NCBI GenBank assembly: GCA_024220505.1 | Contig: JAKZZE010000003.1 | Location: 62,001-126,000, forward strand | Length of the DNA stretch: 64,000 nt | Direction: 5' to 3' | Source of the DNA: Rhizopus arrhizus | Lineage: Eukaryota; Mucoromycota; Mucoromycetes; Mucorales; Rhizopodaceae | Shown: in pieces, positions 1-11,408 of the stretch | How positions within the stretch are numbered: position 1 is the first letter of the stretch | How the letters are laid out: the number at the start of each line of letters is the position of its first letter | Notes under the pieces: model-generated | Database searches by the model: none | The model's input: the letters and a program-made list of their open reading frames with translations, nothing else | What the model was told of the DNA's origin: nothing | Made by a program: the position numbers and the translations under genes

Positions 1-640
1 CTAAATAGCTAAAAAGCATTAGGCAACTATATCTTGATATTGGAACCTGCAAAAACATAGTCCAGGAGTACGACAAAGCGCCGATAGTATGTCATTTCCG
101 AAGCATTATCATCAATGGGTATACCAAAGCTTTGACCACTAAAAAAAAGGGGGGGATTAGAAACTAGATAAGACCATTACTCTTTTCACTCTACATGGTA
201 TCCAAAATGCATAGCATTCTAAAGCAATCCGAATTTCGCTCCTTCTTGTCAATAAGTCCAATCTTTTCTACTAATATTTGGCGTAAGAAACTGTTTATGT
301 CGTTACTATTGGGCCAAAAGAAAGAAAGAAAGAAAGAAAAGGAAAGAAGAAAAAAAAAGGTTAATACCGAAGCCATTTTTTATATATAGACTTGCCCCAA
401 TTTCTTATCAGTTGGCAATAAGTTTATCAAACATAGCCAAACTTGGCAAATCCAACCAATATCCTTCCTCTGATTCAGGCGTATCTTATTCACATAGAAA
501 ACTAAGTTGTCTCAAGGTAAAGATACTTTCCATTGCAGTGTATATCGACTCATCCAACGTATTTACAATATTTGGTAGTAGTAATCTACGTGATAGGTTA
601 AAATCTTAACCCAGCCTTTTTTCTTTTTTCTGTTACTTTA
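1..640. other. No confident gene; possible decayed minus-strand exons
   Basis: No complete gene is visible. Read on the minus strand, about 420-600 and 60-140 contain short stretches that look protein-like, broken by stops, with a possible acceptor near 138. They could be the 3' end of a decayed gene. Purine-rich low-complexity sequence lies at 318-360. Confidence 0.25.
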
Positions 641-740
641 CACTATTTCCAGAAGTTAAAGTCGTCGTGGCTTGTCGCAATTACATATAAATTGTATTAT
701 AAAACTTTACAAAATGCGACTTTAATTTCTGGTAATAGTG
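641..740. mobile_element. 100-bp MITE with TA target duplication
   Basis: The two ends are inverted repeats of about 24 bp with only a couple of mismatches, beginning CACTATT, and the element is flanked by TA on both sides. The tip resembles that of the large DDE element at 37659-41562 (CACTATTTTCAG), so it may be mobilised by that family. It lies inside the last exon of the minus-strand gene at 681-1662. Confidence 0.75.
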
Positions 741-1662
741 TAATGTTTCTTGTTCAATGGGCGTAAGATGGTCTTGACATAGAAGTTCGATTATATGGTT
801 TGTAATTCTTTGTTCAATGCTATCACCTTTTGTCAATTTCTGTTGAATGGTGGTCTTGTCGTTTTCATTGAAGGTTCCTAAAAGCTAAAACGAAAAATGT
901 TAGTGCATCTTATGACTAGATAACGATTGTAATTTCAAAAAGGCCATACTTTCTTTACAGCATAATTATTTAAATCGCTATTTTGAACTTCGTTATCAGC
1001 TATGTATGTAGTCTCGATGGAGTCACCAGTATCTGAACTTTTTTCTTTGCTAGTTTCTTCGTTATCCCTACTTTCAGCTAAATTATCATTGGTTGGTAGG
1101 TTCCTGTGCTTCAGTGACTGAGTGACCTGTGCTGTTGAAGATTTCGCTACGGCTGCAGTTACATCTAAAGCTGCTTCACTACACCTATCCACCAACTTTC
1201 GCTACAAAGCACGTATGGTTATAAAAATAAATGTGAGTCAAATTCCACATATTAAATAATGTTATACTTACGCGTCGATTTATTCTTGCAAGGATATCGT
1301 TCCATGTAAGCAGGTTGAAACTCTTAGGCTTTCTTAAACTAATCAGTAAGAGGTGAGATCAGTAAGTCTCACAGGATCAAAAGTCATTTATCTTACTCTT
1401 TTGTATTTCCATTCACTTCCATGTACATTTGTCTGTATTTTTCAAACCAGAAGCCATTAAAAACAGGACTTGTATTTATAGATTCCTGGAATGACCAATT
1501 GGCCAAGTTGACCACATATTTTTCAACAACTTTTGTAAACGAAGCTTTTGGGGTTTGCTCAATATACTTTTTTAGCTCTTTACAAAGTATAACAAGTTAA
1601 AAGTTTTAGTAAGTTCGAGTTGGTTAATGAAAGCTTCTACCTTTGTAACCTTTATAAGTCAT
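681..1662 (-). CDS. Hypothetical protein, five exons
   Basis: I do not recognise the family. A consistent minus-strand model has exons 1641-1662, 1397-1577, 1272-1338, 950-1201 and 681-884, all with GT-AG introns and compatible phases, giving about 241 codons. The N-terminal half is mixed helical and aromatic (FWFEKYRQMYMEV; NLLTWNDILARINRR). The middle (exon 4) is acidic and Ser/Thr-rich and looks disordered. The C-terminus is helical. The last 20 codons and the stop come from the MITE at 641-740. The ATG at 1660-1662 touches the edge of an LTR-like repeat, so the true 5' end may have been lost and this could be a truncated gene. Function unknown. Confidence 0.6.
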
Positions 1663-2100
1663 GTTGTCAAGAAAAAGTATGAGAAAGGACTAAGTGAAAA
1701 TGCAGATATGAAACATTTTATTTGTTGAAGGAATGTTGTAATTTTTGTTGCTTTAATGGCTTGGGATTTGAAAAGACCTTTAAATTGGTAATAAAGTTGA
1801 TAGGAAAGGTTTGATAAGGGTTTTAAAGGTAAATTTGTTGATAATAGTGACCACCAGATGTTGTCAAGCTGAATCAGACTTGTTTTATAATCAGGTGACT
1901 TGATAAGAGTATTAAAAGGTTTTACAATGAAGATAATTGGCTTCAAGGGACTTGTCTTGTTCTTTATATAGAAGTAATCAGAGAGCTTTTTGATGGATAA
2001 CGTATACTTGATTTATTGGTTATTTATAAAAATATCACAAAGGGAAGTAAGTGAAGACAAGTGAAGAGAAGTTCAGTCAAAAGAATAAAAAGCTACAATG
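1662..2100. repeat. LTR-like retrotransposon fragment
   Basis: It shares long stretches with 43795-44115 and 44461-44500, including the motif GTGACCACCAGAT (about 1850) and a conserved block ending near AATAAAAAGCTA (about 2095). It begins TGTTGTCAAG right at the start codon of the upstream minus gene. No convincing target duplication was found, so it is a solo or partial LTR of the gypsy-like family that also occurs near 21.3-23.9 kb and 63.2-64 kb. Confidence 0.6.
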
Positions 2101-2403
2101 CTAGCTTGACCGCCTTCATACAAAAAATTATTTTTTATCATGTTTCTACTTAATAGCTTTGCTTAAAAGTACAAGAAGAAAAGACGTTTAGATAGGTTTT
2201 CGATTTAGCTTCTAATATAGTGGTAACTGCAGTTTGAGAATAGCCAATCTGTAAATTGAAGGTCGTGTAACCGCAATTTTGGGAAGATGATTTCCGTAAT
2301 TTGCCATTTAAAAACACGCAAGTTATATTTCAAAAACCGCGAATTGGCATTGGACATACTGTACTTTTTTTCTTTGGCTTTCTTTTCTAGCACCTTGGGT
2401 GAC

Positions 2404-4933
2404 ATGAGCAAATTAAGGAAAAGAAAGCAAGAAAAATCTACCAAAGCTAATGATCAAGAGCTCCCAGAGGACATCATGGCGGATTCTGCCGCTAATGTGT
2501 TTAAAGAAAAGCGTCCTTTTTGGAGTAGAAAACGATTCAACTTTATCGTAGGTCTATCTGTTGGTTTGTTGGCCACGTACGTCGCTTCAACAACACCAGT
2601 TGCTCAAAGTCATATCAATAGCTTGCAGCATTATCTTTTGCTTCAGCTGGCTGATATTGATCTTGCGAGTATTTTGCCAGCTACAGAAATGGTAGATGAA
2701 TTTTTGGGCAATTTTACGAACTTAATCACACCCACTCCAGCTACAGAGATGTCATTTATGCCTGCCTTAGAATACAAGTAAGTCAAGTCTCCTGATTTTT
2801 TGATATTTTATGTGATTTATGAATATGTATAACTCAGAGAGTCACTTGATTTGAAGCCACAATTTCCTGTAGTCATGATACCAGGTATAGTTTCATCAGG
2901 CCTTGAAAGCTGGGGTACGTCTGAACAATCAAAAAAGTATTTTCGTAAACGTCTATGGGGAACAATGAGTAAATTGAATTGTAACACAAAAGTTTGAAGT
3001 TGAAAATAATAATAAAATATTAGCAATGGTAAGATCAGTTTTGTTGGACAAAGAAAGCTGGACGGAACACATTATGTTGGATCCTGAAACTGGCTTAGAT
3101 CCGCCTGGTTACAAAGTTCGTGCCGTTCATGGTAAGATGTGTTTAACTAAAAAAGTTAAGATTCTAATACATAGAGAAAAAAGGAGTGGAAGCTGCTGAT
3201 TATTTTATCACTGGCTATTGGGTATGGGCTAAAGTCATTGAAAATTTAGCTACTATAGGCTATGATACAAATAACATGTATTTTGCTTCCTACGATTGGA
3301 GATTGTCATTTTCAAATCTAGAAGTACGCGATGGTTACTTTTCAAAGTTGAAGCATACAATTGAGCTTTCCAAGAAACAAAGCGGGCAAAAATCAGTAAT
3401 CATCACACATTCTATGGGTAAATATATTGTATGCTTAGGTTTCGGATTTATTCATAGTTTGAATAAGGTGGTACTATGTTTCCTTACTTTTTGAAATGGG
3501 TTGAAAGCAAAGAGCATGGTCAAGGAGGCCCAAAATGGGTTGATGAACATATAGAATCCTTTGTTAATATCGCAGCTCCTCTTATGGGCGTACCCAAAGC
3601 TGTAACTTCTTTACTTTCAGGTACATCAACAGCAACAAAGATAAGAGATATGTATTAAGACTATGTACGGTAGGCGAAACGAGAGATACTATGGCACTAG
3701 GCAGTTTTGGCGCCTACGTCCTAGAGAAATTCTTTTCGCGTCGAGAAAGAGCAAAGCTGATGAGGTCCTGGATGGGTGGCGCCTCCATGTTGCCCAAGGG
3801 TGGCGAAGCTATTTGGGGTCGTGGAGGCAACGCTCCAGATGATGAAGAAGATGAAAAGTATCAGTCATTTGGCAATATGATTTCATTTGTCCCTCGACCG
3901 GAAGGATTTAATGAAAACTCAACTGATATACCTAGTAGCCCAGGAGATCCTTTGGTTCGTAATTATACGGTAGAAGGATCAATCCAGCTATTAACCAAAA
4001 TGCTGACACTAAATTTGGCAAACAATTGTACGCAAACTATTCCTTTGGCCTTACTACATCCTCTAAACAGCTAAAGCGAAATGATAATGATCCAACAAAA
4101 TGGTCTAATCCTCTTGAGTCTCGTTTACCAAATGGTAATATAATATTACTGAAAAGGTCAAAGATAGAAAATCACTCACATGATGAAATTCTGTAGCTCC
4201 AAACATGAAAATTTATTGCTTTTATGGCATCGAAGTTCCTACTGAGCGTAGTTATTATTATGCAGTCTTGAATGAAAATATGGATCAAGAATGTGGTCAT
4301 TCGAATAGCACAGCTGAATGTACAACTGAGCAAGATGCAGAACCAAACAGCAGTCCTGCTGTTGCAAAAACAGGCTCTGCTGCTCTTCCCGATAAAACAC
4401 CCTCATTGGTACTTGAAACTTAAAACAATGTAGGTCACTGATTCTTAATACGTATATAGCATATTGACGCAAGTATCAACGATCCTGTTCAACGTATTGA
4501 AACTGGTATTCGATTTTCGAACGGGTATTATTTATGATTTTAAGTGGTTATTTTTACTAACTATTTATTGCATAGTGATGGTACTGTTCCATTGTTATCA
4601 CTTGGTTACATGTGTGCACCTTCAGGAGGCTGGAGAAAATATGCAGATCTATATAATCCCGGGCATAGCCCAGTTGTGCTTCGTGAATATAAACATGAAG
4701 TGAGTACAAGCAAATTGGATGTTCGAGGTGGGTACAAAGCTGCGGATCATATTGATATACTTGGAAACTGGGAGATGACAGTAAGTTTGCGAAAGAAAAT
4801 GCTTTTCAGTATGTAGCTTTATTAATGTTTTTAGTTGGATATCCTACTAATTGTATCCGGAAAAGCCGATAATGTTACAGAAAGAATTTACTCGCGCATC
4901 GAAGAATATGCAAAAAAAGTTAAATTAACATAG
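2404..4933 (+). CDS. LRO1: Phospholipid:diacylglycerol acyltransferase (LRO1/PDAT)
   Basis: PDAT moves an acyl chain from a phospholipid to diacylglycerol to make triacylglycerol, on the ER membrane. Ten exons: 2404-2777, 2838-2968, 3024-3131, 3184-3417, 3468-3620, 3674-4134, 4197-4408, 4460-4524, 4576-4780 and 4835-4933, about 680 residues, close to yeast Lro1. A cytosolic basic N-terminus precedes one membrane segment (FIVGLSVGLLATYV). The LCAT-type core shows PGIVSSGLESWG (lid/oxyanion region), HSMGG (nucleophile Ser, spanning the exon 4/5 junction), DGTVP (catalytic Asp) and ADHIDILGN (catalytic His). Exon 6 needs one extra base near 4003-4006 to stay in frame with the conserved downstream block (GKQLYANYSFG). 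This is either an assembly error or a disabling mutation. A Ser/Thr/Glu-rich insertion lies before exon 8. Confidence 0.95.
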
Positions 4934-5015
4934 CAATCTTGATTTTACTTCACAATTTATAGATTACAATAAAGATTTTAATGTATAGTATCAAGAAAAG
5001 CCATCTAATACATCT

Positions 5016-5050
<35 letters not shown>

Positions 5051-5615
5051 ATTTATAATTAACTTCATATTTTACAAAGAAGTAATACACAAGTTATTTG
5101 ATGTACTTTGAGGTGCTCCTCGTTTTACTTTTTTTTTTATTAAAGGAATTCTACAAATCTTAATGTCTTGCACTTTTCTAAAAATGAATTTCAAGTGGAC
5201 CAGCATTAATCAATGCTTTTCTCGGTACACAAGCAATCCGGATCAAAAATATGTAGTGAACTCATATAACTTATGAAGACCACATATAAAAAAGATCATA
5301 ATTGTAGCAATGCTCTAACTTTTTTTATATTTTCTTTATTAAAACTAAACCGTTACAACCTCGTTATTTTTAAAACACCATCCAAAGTGAATGTTAATCA
5401 AATGGTCTTGAACTAACTACATCTTCACCAAGATTTTTTTGTTGGTCAATAACACCACAAATACCCTGTCTTTAAAAATGGTTTTATCGTCTTAGTTGAA
5501 AGGTTGATTCATTTTACGAGGACATTTTTGGTCTAGCGGAGTAAATTAACACCCATTAAAATTTATTCTTTGGTTTTGCAGTTTGTTTACATAGTAGCCT
5601 CATAATTTACTGCAT
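4934..5615. other. Intergenic, poly-T tract
   Basis: No gene seen. A ~27-base T run lies at 5019-5045 and the rest is AT-rich spacer between two plus-strand genes. Confidence 0.6.
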
Positions 5616-7765
5616 ATGGAACTTTCAAAAATCGAGACAATTGCACTTTTAGTACCAAACAAAGAGGAAACAGTAACCGGTACTTCACTGACGAAATCTC
5701 AAACTCAAGATGGCTGGAGACTATCTCTAAAAGGTAAATAGATCTATTTTACTAGAAAATGCGGATCGAGCATTGATTAAAACAAAAGTTGGATTTTTTG
5801 CATTGTAGTTGGAGATAAACAGTAAATGCAGCTATTCGTTATACTGCTTAACCAATTAACTAGAACCAAAAAATAGGCACTCTTGGGAAGTTAGCCAATG
5901 TATTAGAGCAAACTCACAAATTGGTCTAATTGAAAAATATAAAGAACTAATCAACCTTGCTATGAACGGTAATCCAAAAGAATGCGTAATGATCACTATT
6001 TAGATGTTAATGCATTTAGATATCAGGCTACAATGCGGCAGGAATATATATCAGTATTGGGTAATGAAGTGTATATATGATACATGTGTTTATGCAAAGA
6101 CATTAATTTACTATCTGCATCTAGATCAACCTATTTATATGAAAACAGGTAGCACTCTGAGTTATATAGCATATTTCGGGATAGCATCTCACCACAAAAA
6201 ATAGACGCCAAAGCCATGAGACTATTCTGAATTTACTGAAAGAGACAGTCGCGTCATCTAAAAATCCTATTCAGATCGAATATGTGTATATGTGTGTGAC
6301 AGATGATAATTGTTTTGACTGTAGAAAAGATAAATGGCGGTCCAGTAAGTGATGTATTTAAAATGAATAGATTGTTTCTCATTCAGTGAACGTAGCATTC
6401 TCGGTGTATGAAGGAGGTATCGACTCCTTTATGAAGGGAGTGAGCAGTATTGACGATATATGGAAAAAAGTGCAGACAGGATCTAAACTCCCTTTTATTT
6501 TAAAAATCATGCTGTATGATCAAATCACAAAGCGTCGTGGCAACTTGTTTATAATAGACTTACTTCATCCAAAGTTCTTTGCACATACCTCTTCAAGTAT
6601 CCATTATTCATTTATCAGTCTTCGTATGTAGCCAAAGAGAGATCAAAACACGATATATACAAGCTAACATTTACTACAGGAGACGCTATTGATACAATTA
6701 CAATGCCCAATCGCCGTGGTAAGGTGCCATTAGAGCCACATTTGCTAGTTAATATTCTTGCGGAATTCATTAGTGGCAGAAGTAAATCGACCGTATTCAC
6801 GTACATAAATGTAAAATGGCATAATACTTTTACACGTAAACCTATTAACATACCATGTTTCATGTTTAAAGGAGTATCCGCAAAAAGACTTTGATGATGT
6901 GGTTGCAATCCTTGATCTCGTAAAATCCTTAACAAATATTCCTTGCATATCTCTACCTAACGAAACCAATCCTAGAGCAAGACGGGAAACCGAAGATATG
7001 AAAGTAAGGCTTTATTTGTTTTGCTTGATGATATTAATTTTTTAGAATCAAACTGAACGACTCAACAAAACTATTGATGACATTCAGGCAAAGAATACAG
7101 CAGTAAGTGATTTGCCTTGGGTATATCAGCGTTTTTTTTTCTTCTTACTTTAATGGAAATCATAGTTATCAGAAAAGTATAGCACATTCATGAATGCTTT
7201 CAGACATTTTAAAGAACTGAAAAGGACACAAATGTGCCAAGAAGACCTTGTACATAAACTGAATGCAGGAACAATTGAGGATAGCATACGACGAGCCAAG
7301 ATTGAATTACGTAAGTTGATATAGAAATATATTAATATCCAGGTTGAGATAGCTTAATTTTAAACATACATAGTCAAATCTGAAGCAATTGCAAGCATCA
7401 AAGACCAACAGAAACAAGAACTTGAACATGAAGTCAAAAAATTGAAACTAGAAATTGCAAATAACACTGTAAGTTGTCTTGCCTTTTCATAGTAAAGCTT
7501 TTATCAACTTCTTTTTTCCTTCATGATTTAGAAAATGATAGAAGAATATGAAATGACCACTAAAAATCATCAAGAGCAACTGGAGCGATGCAAAGAAGAA
7601 ATACAAAGGCTTCGAAAAGCGGCTATGCAATCACAAAAAGAAATCTCAATCCTTCATCGCGAGCATGAAGCTGAAAAACAAAAGTTGATTGATAACTTTA
7701 AACAAAAGGCGGCGGAATTCAAAGAAGGTGTGCGTAGAAGATTTGAAGAAATGCAAAATTCATAG
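5616..7765 (+). CDS. Divergent kinesin-like protein with C-terminal coiled coil
   Basis: A multi-exon plus-strand gene. Starting at 5616, exons near 5616-5733, 5809-5821 and from 5877 splice in phase; 5990-6400 is hard to model. About 6390-6980 reads like the second half of a kinesin motor. GNLFIIDLLHP sits where kinesins have the switch-II LVDLAGSE. RRGKVPLEPHLLVNILAEFISGRSKSTVF matches the region with VPYRNSKLTRLLQDSLGG and the downstream strand, and DDVVAILDLVKS resembles the end of the motor. Exons at about 7047-7103, 7167-7312, 7373-7469 and 7533-7765 encode a long Glu/Lys coiled coil (EEIQRLRKAAMQSQKEISIL). No GxxxxGKT P-loop could be found, so it may be an ATPase-dead pseudokinesin, or the P-loop exon may be mis-modelled. 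Alternative: an unrelated coiled-coil protein. Confidence 0.55.
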
Positions 7766-9039
7766 CATTTCACTCATTTCTGTCTTTTAAGCATACAAAA
7801 GGTGCTTATTTTTATCTCTCTTCGATAAAATAAATTATTTAATTAAAGATATTAAGAGAGTATGTAGCTTGATTAATTATTTTATTCTAAATAATGAAGG
7901 ACTTTTTTTTTTCTTTCATGTAATGGTGAGCTTGGTTAATGAACGTACATACAGTAAATGTAAACCGTTTAAGAACATTTTAATAGAAATAAAAATAAAA
8001 ATGTAAAGAATAGCGAGCTCTTAAAAGTATATGTATTTCTATTACTTGTATAAGCCTTTCTTTTATAAAAAGTGATTTAAAGAATAAAAGGATTGTAAAT
8101 TGAAAGAATGATAACAAGATTTCAGAGAAAAACTATTTTTTAGTGTCCCTCTGCTTATTCTGATATACATATTCACCATTTGACACTGGTTCATTTATAT
8201 AATAATGTTGGAACATTATGCTAAAGCACGATATTTTCCTTTTGATACATTGTATAGCTACACAAGTATATATTAATGCCAGTATATCATGTCGTTATCC
8301 ACAATCTTTTAGATGACGACATGAAACATCTATTTGCTTGTGCCCAGCAGCATTAACTGAGCTCTTTTGACTAAAGCACTTTTAATATAGGAATTATCTA
8401 ACTTACGATCCATACAGGAAAATGTATTTATGAGTCCCCTCTCACTCATCTGTCTTTATTGAATTCAAATGATCAACATATTCCTTAATTACCAGTTTTT
8501 CACTCTATTTCAGTCTCTCTCTCTCTCTTTTTTTATTAATTACAAACTATACCCATTTTCTCAAATCATATACAAAAGAAATTTTAATTTTTTACTTTAC
8601 TTGTACTTGTCATAATTATATACTTTGTTTACTGTACTTAAATGTATTATATTTTACTTTTGATCAATAGATGCTCTGCATCTTTTTATTAAGGACAGCA
8701 ATCTTCATAGTTCAAGTAAATTCCTGTTCTTTGAAATCAATCATATTTTTTTGTAATTTGTATTACCTCTTTAACTTTGCAATACAAAACCTGATGGTCA
8801 TTTATAGCAATGATTAACAGTTGATCTTACATCAAATCTGCTTTATAATTAAGCTATTAAAAAAAATTCCCTTTCATTTATGCGAAGCCTAAACAGAAAA
8901 TAAACTGTTGCACTAGTGTTACTCATAGCATTAGACGTGTACTGTATATCACTAAAGAGTAGTTCATGTACAGACATTTAAAGAAAAAAGTTTTTTTGTT
9001 CTAAACATGTTATTACTAAATAAAATTGATAGACTTTTG
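7766..9039. other. AT-rich intergenic region
   Basis: Nothing recognisable. It separates the 3' ends of two convergent genes and contains only AT-rich sequence and short CT microsatellite at 8515-8528. Confidence 0.6.
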
Positions 9040-10490
9040 TTATTGAGACACTTGACTATCTAGCAATTCACTTAATTTGTTTAGAATCTACAAATAAAAT
9101 GGTTAATAAGTTATAACTAAATCAAGAGCTATAGAATGTTACTTGATGTATATTAGGACGTTTTGAAGGATCTGTGGTGAGCATCCATTGAATCATGTCT
9201 TTGATGTTATGTGAGTATGTATTATCACCTTCAGGAAATTTGTACTGATTATTCAAAACTGCTAATGCAACTGATCCCCCTTGGTCCATATTCATTTCGA
9301 AGGGCGACTGACCATAAGCCATGGCATAAAGAGTGCATCCCAGTGACCAAATATCCACTTTTTCGTCCAGTGTGGTTCCAGTCTTCACATCAAATAGCTC
9401 TGGTGCTCTATAAGGCATAGTACAGTGTTCTGCAGCGATATCCTGCGTTGAAACAAATTATTTTTTCCATTGAATTTATTATCTGATATTTTGCTGTTTA
9501 CCTGTTGTGCCAAAGCTTCCTGTCTGTTTTCTATATGAATTCTTGCTTGACACATTGACCCAAAGTCCATTAATACAGCTGTTTGGCCATCGTCTGCAAT
9601 CAATACATTTCTTTTAATCATCTTAGTAAACACGAACAAATACACACAGAAAAAACAATTTACCCTGGTTTGATATCTCTATGAGCCCAAGGTACAATTT
9701 CACCTGTACCTTCTGACGCAACACCTCCAGTAGACTGTTCTTGATGATTCCCACTCAATAAACCCTGATCCTGTCTACTCTCTTCTTCATGTGACATCGG
9801 TTGGTTTGATTCGTATTGTATCCTGGCACCACCTTGACCTCTGTGCGTATGTAAAACCTGCACCCCCACACATATTTCTCGGAATAACTGAAGCATTTCA
9901 GTCTCTCCGAATTGTGTTTTACTCATATTATTCTTGTTGATAATATCCTGAAGGTTACCTCTCTTTAAAAAAGGGAAAAATGATTATCAAACACATGCTC
10001 ACATTCTACTTTTTAAAAAAATACCTTATAATAAGGCAAGAATATATATATCGTTTTACTTCCATCTGATTCGGTTATCGTACATGAATCCTTGAATATA
10101 ATATTATTAGACAAAAAAATTTAAAACATGCTTTCATTTTATCTTTTTACCACTAGTTTTATAATATTTTTATGGGAAAATAATCGATAGGCATCTACCT
10201 CTTGTTGTGCTAGCTCTGCCTCTTCTGTTCCTAATGTACATCGAATTTTTTTTAAAGCATAGAGGTTACCAGAACCGTCCTGAGCGAGATAAACAAAAGA
10301 AAATCCACTAATATACACTTAGTCAAAAGGGAAAATACTGGAATACACATAAAAAGACAGGTTGAATTTACCCTTCTCCCAATAGTTTAATAATACGATA
10401 TGCTCTTCCGTTGATGCTGAGATTTGGGCTTGGTATACAGCAGCCCACGAAGGATGTAAACATGTCAAACAAATTCTCAAATAATGTCAT
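9040..10490 (-). CDS. STK16: STK16/ENV7-family serine/threonine kinase
   Basis: A membrane-associated NAK-family kinase; relatives act at Golgi/vacuole membranes in trafficking. The start at 10490 gives a Cys-containing N-terminus (FVGCCIPSP), consistent with lipid-anchored STK16 relatives. Motifs in order: LLGEGGFSFVYLA (Gly-rich loop, across intron 1), YALKKIRC (ATP-binding Lys), HRDIKPGNVL (catalytic loop), MDFGSM (DFG), MPYRAPELF (APE) and DIWSLGCTLYA. There is a ~50-residue Gln/Ser/Glu-rich insertion between the alphaE helix and the HRD loop (about 9700-9850). A last intron (GTAACA..TTGTAG, about 9070-9145) lets the protein end with a helical tail at 9040 instead of a few residues after RPNIHQ. 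Introns interrupt the gene at least five times. Confidence 0.9.
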
Positions 10491-11408
10491 TTCAATTGTT
10501 TTAAAATGATATTGCTATTCCTTTGATAGTTTTGTGTCTTGGTTTATACTTTGTTCTATTCTTTTTTTTTTTTTTTTGGAGGGAGAAAAAGTGAGAGTGA
10601 GGTTAACGAGTTGATACTTTCACAATATAATCAAAAGTTTAAATTCAGCTCACTCAGGGTAAATTGCTTATTTACTTGGCCATTTGTCACCTCTTTTTCT
10701 TCATGTGAAACAAAAGGCTTCAATACATGTAAAGCACATAACAAGCAATTCATCTGCTATTTTATTCTAATCGAATATATATTTCTATATTCATTTGACG
10801 GCAAATAAAAAAAGTGTATTGGCATTGTAAAGGTACGAATGCTTATTTATTTAGTACTGTTAAAAGTCATATTAAATGTGAATAGAGCTTTCATAATAAA
10901 GAATATGTTGAACAATTAGTTTCTGTCATTTTCATTCATCATAATGCAGAATATATCAGAAATTACATTTTTCTTTCATTAATTTGTTTAAGCAGACATC
11001 TATAAAAACACTTGATAATATATTTGCTGTTGTTAAATATGGCCAACTATCTCTATAAATCCAACTCTACAACAAAGGCTAAACTAAGGAATAATGATCA
11101 CAAAGCTTACATAAAGTGAAGCAAAAAAAGGTATTTATATTAATCAAAAGAGACTAAATTATTCTTAACCTCACTTTGCAATTGAATATTGTTTCCTAAA
11201 ATAAAACTATTTTGTAATATTTAATAAAAGATAAAGAATAGGCTTCGAAGTTTATGTTTATTTTAGATATTACATTTGATAAAGTACATAAAATGCCAGT
11301 TTAAATGAGACTATCTTTTTTGCATGAGAAAAGAAAGTAAGGTTACAGTACTGAATGATACTGTGATGATGTTCGTGTTGTGAATATTAATATAAATAAT
11401 AAGATTGT
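10491..11408. other. Intergenic, upstream of the kinase
   Basis: Poly-T at 10561-10577 and AT-rich sequence. No coding signal beyond chance frames. Confidence 0.55.

Noticed and set aside
412..609. 65-codon plus-strand open frame
   Set aside because: Uses a TTG start and looks like a shadow of possible minus-strand remnants; no supporting motif.
4003..4074. An intron instead of a frameshift in PDAT exon 6
   Set aside because: No GT-AG pair fits; conserved residues are continuous on both sides with only one base missing.
9122..9150. Kinase ending shortly after RPNIHQ at 9122
   Set aside because: A GT-AG intron gives a more family-like helical end at 9040.
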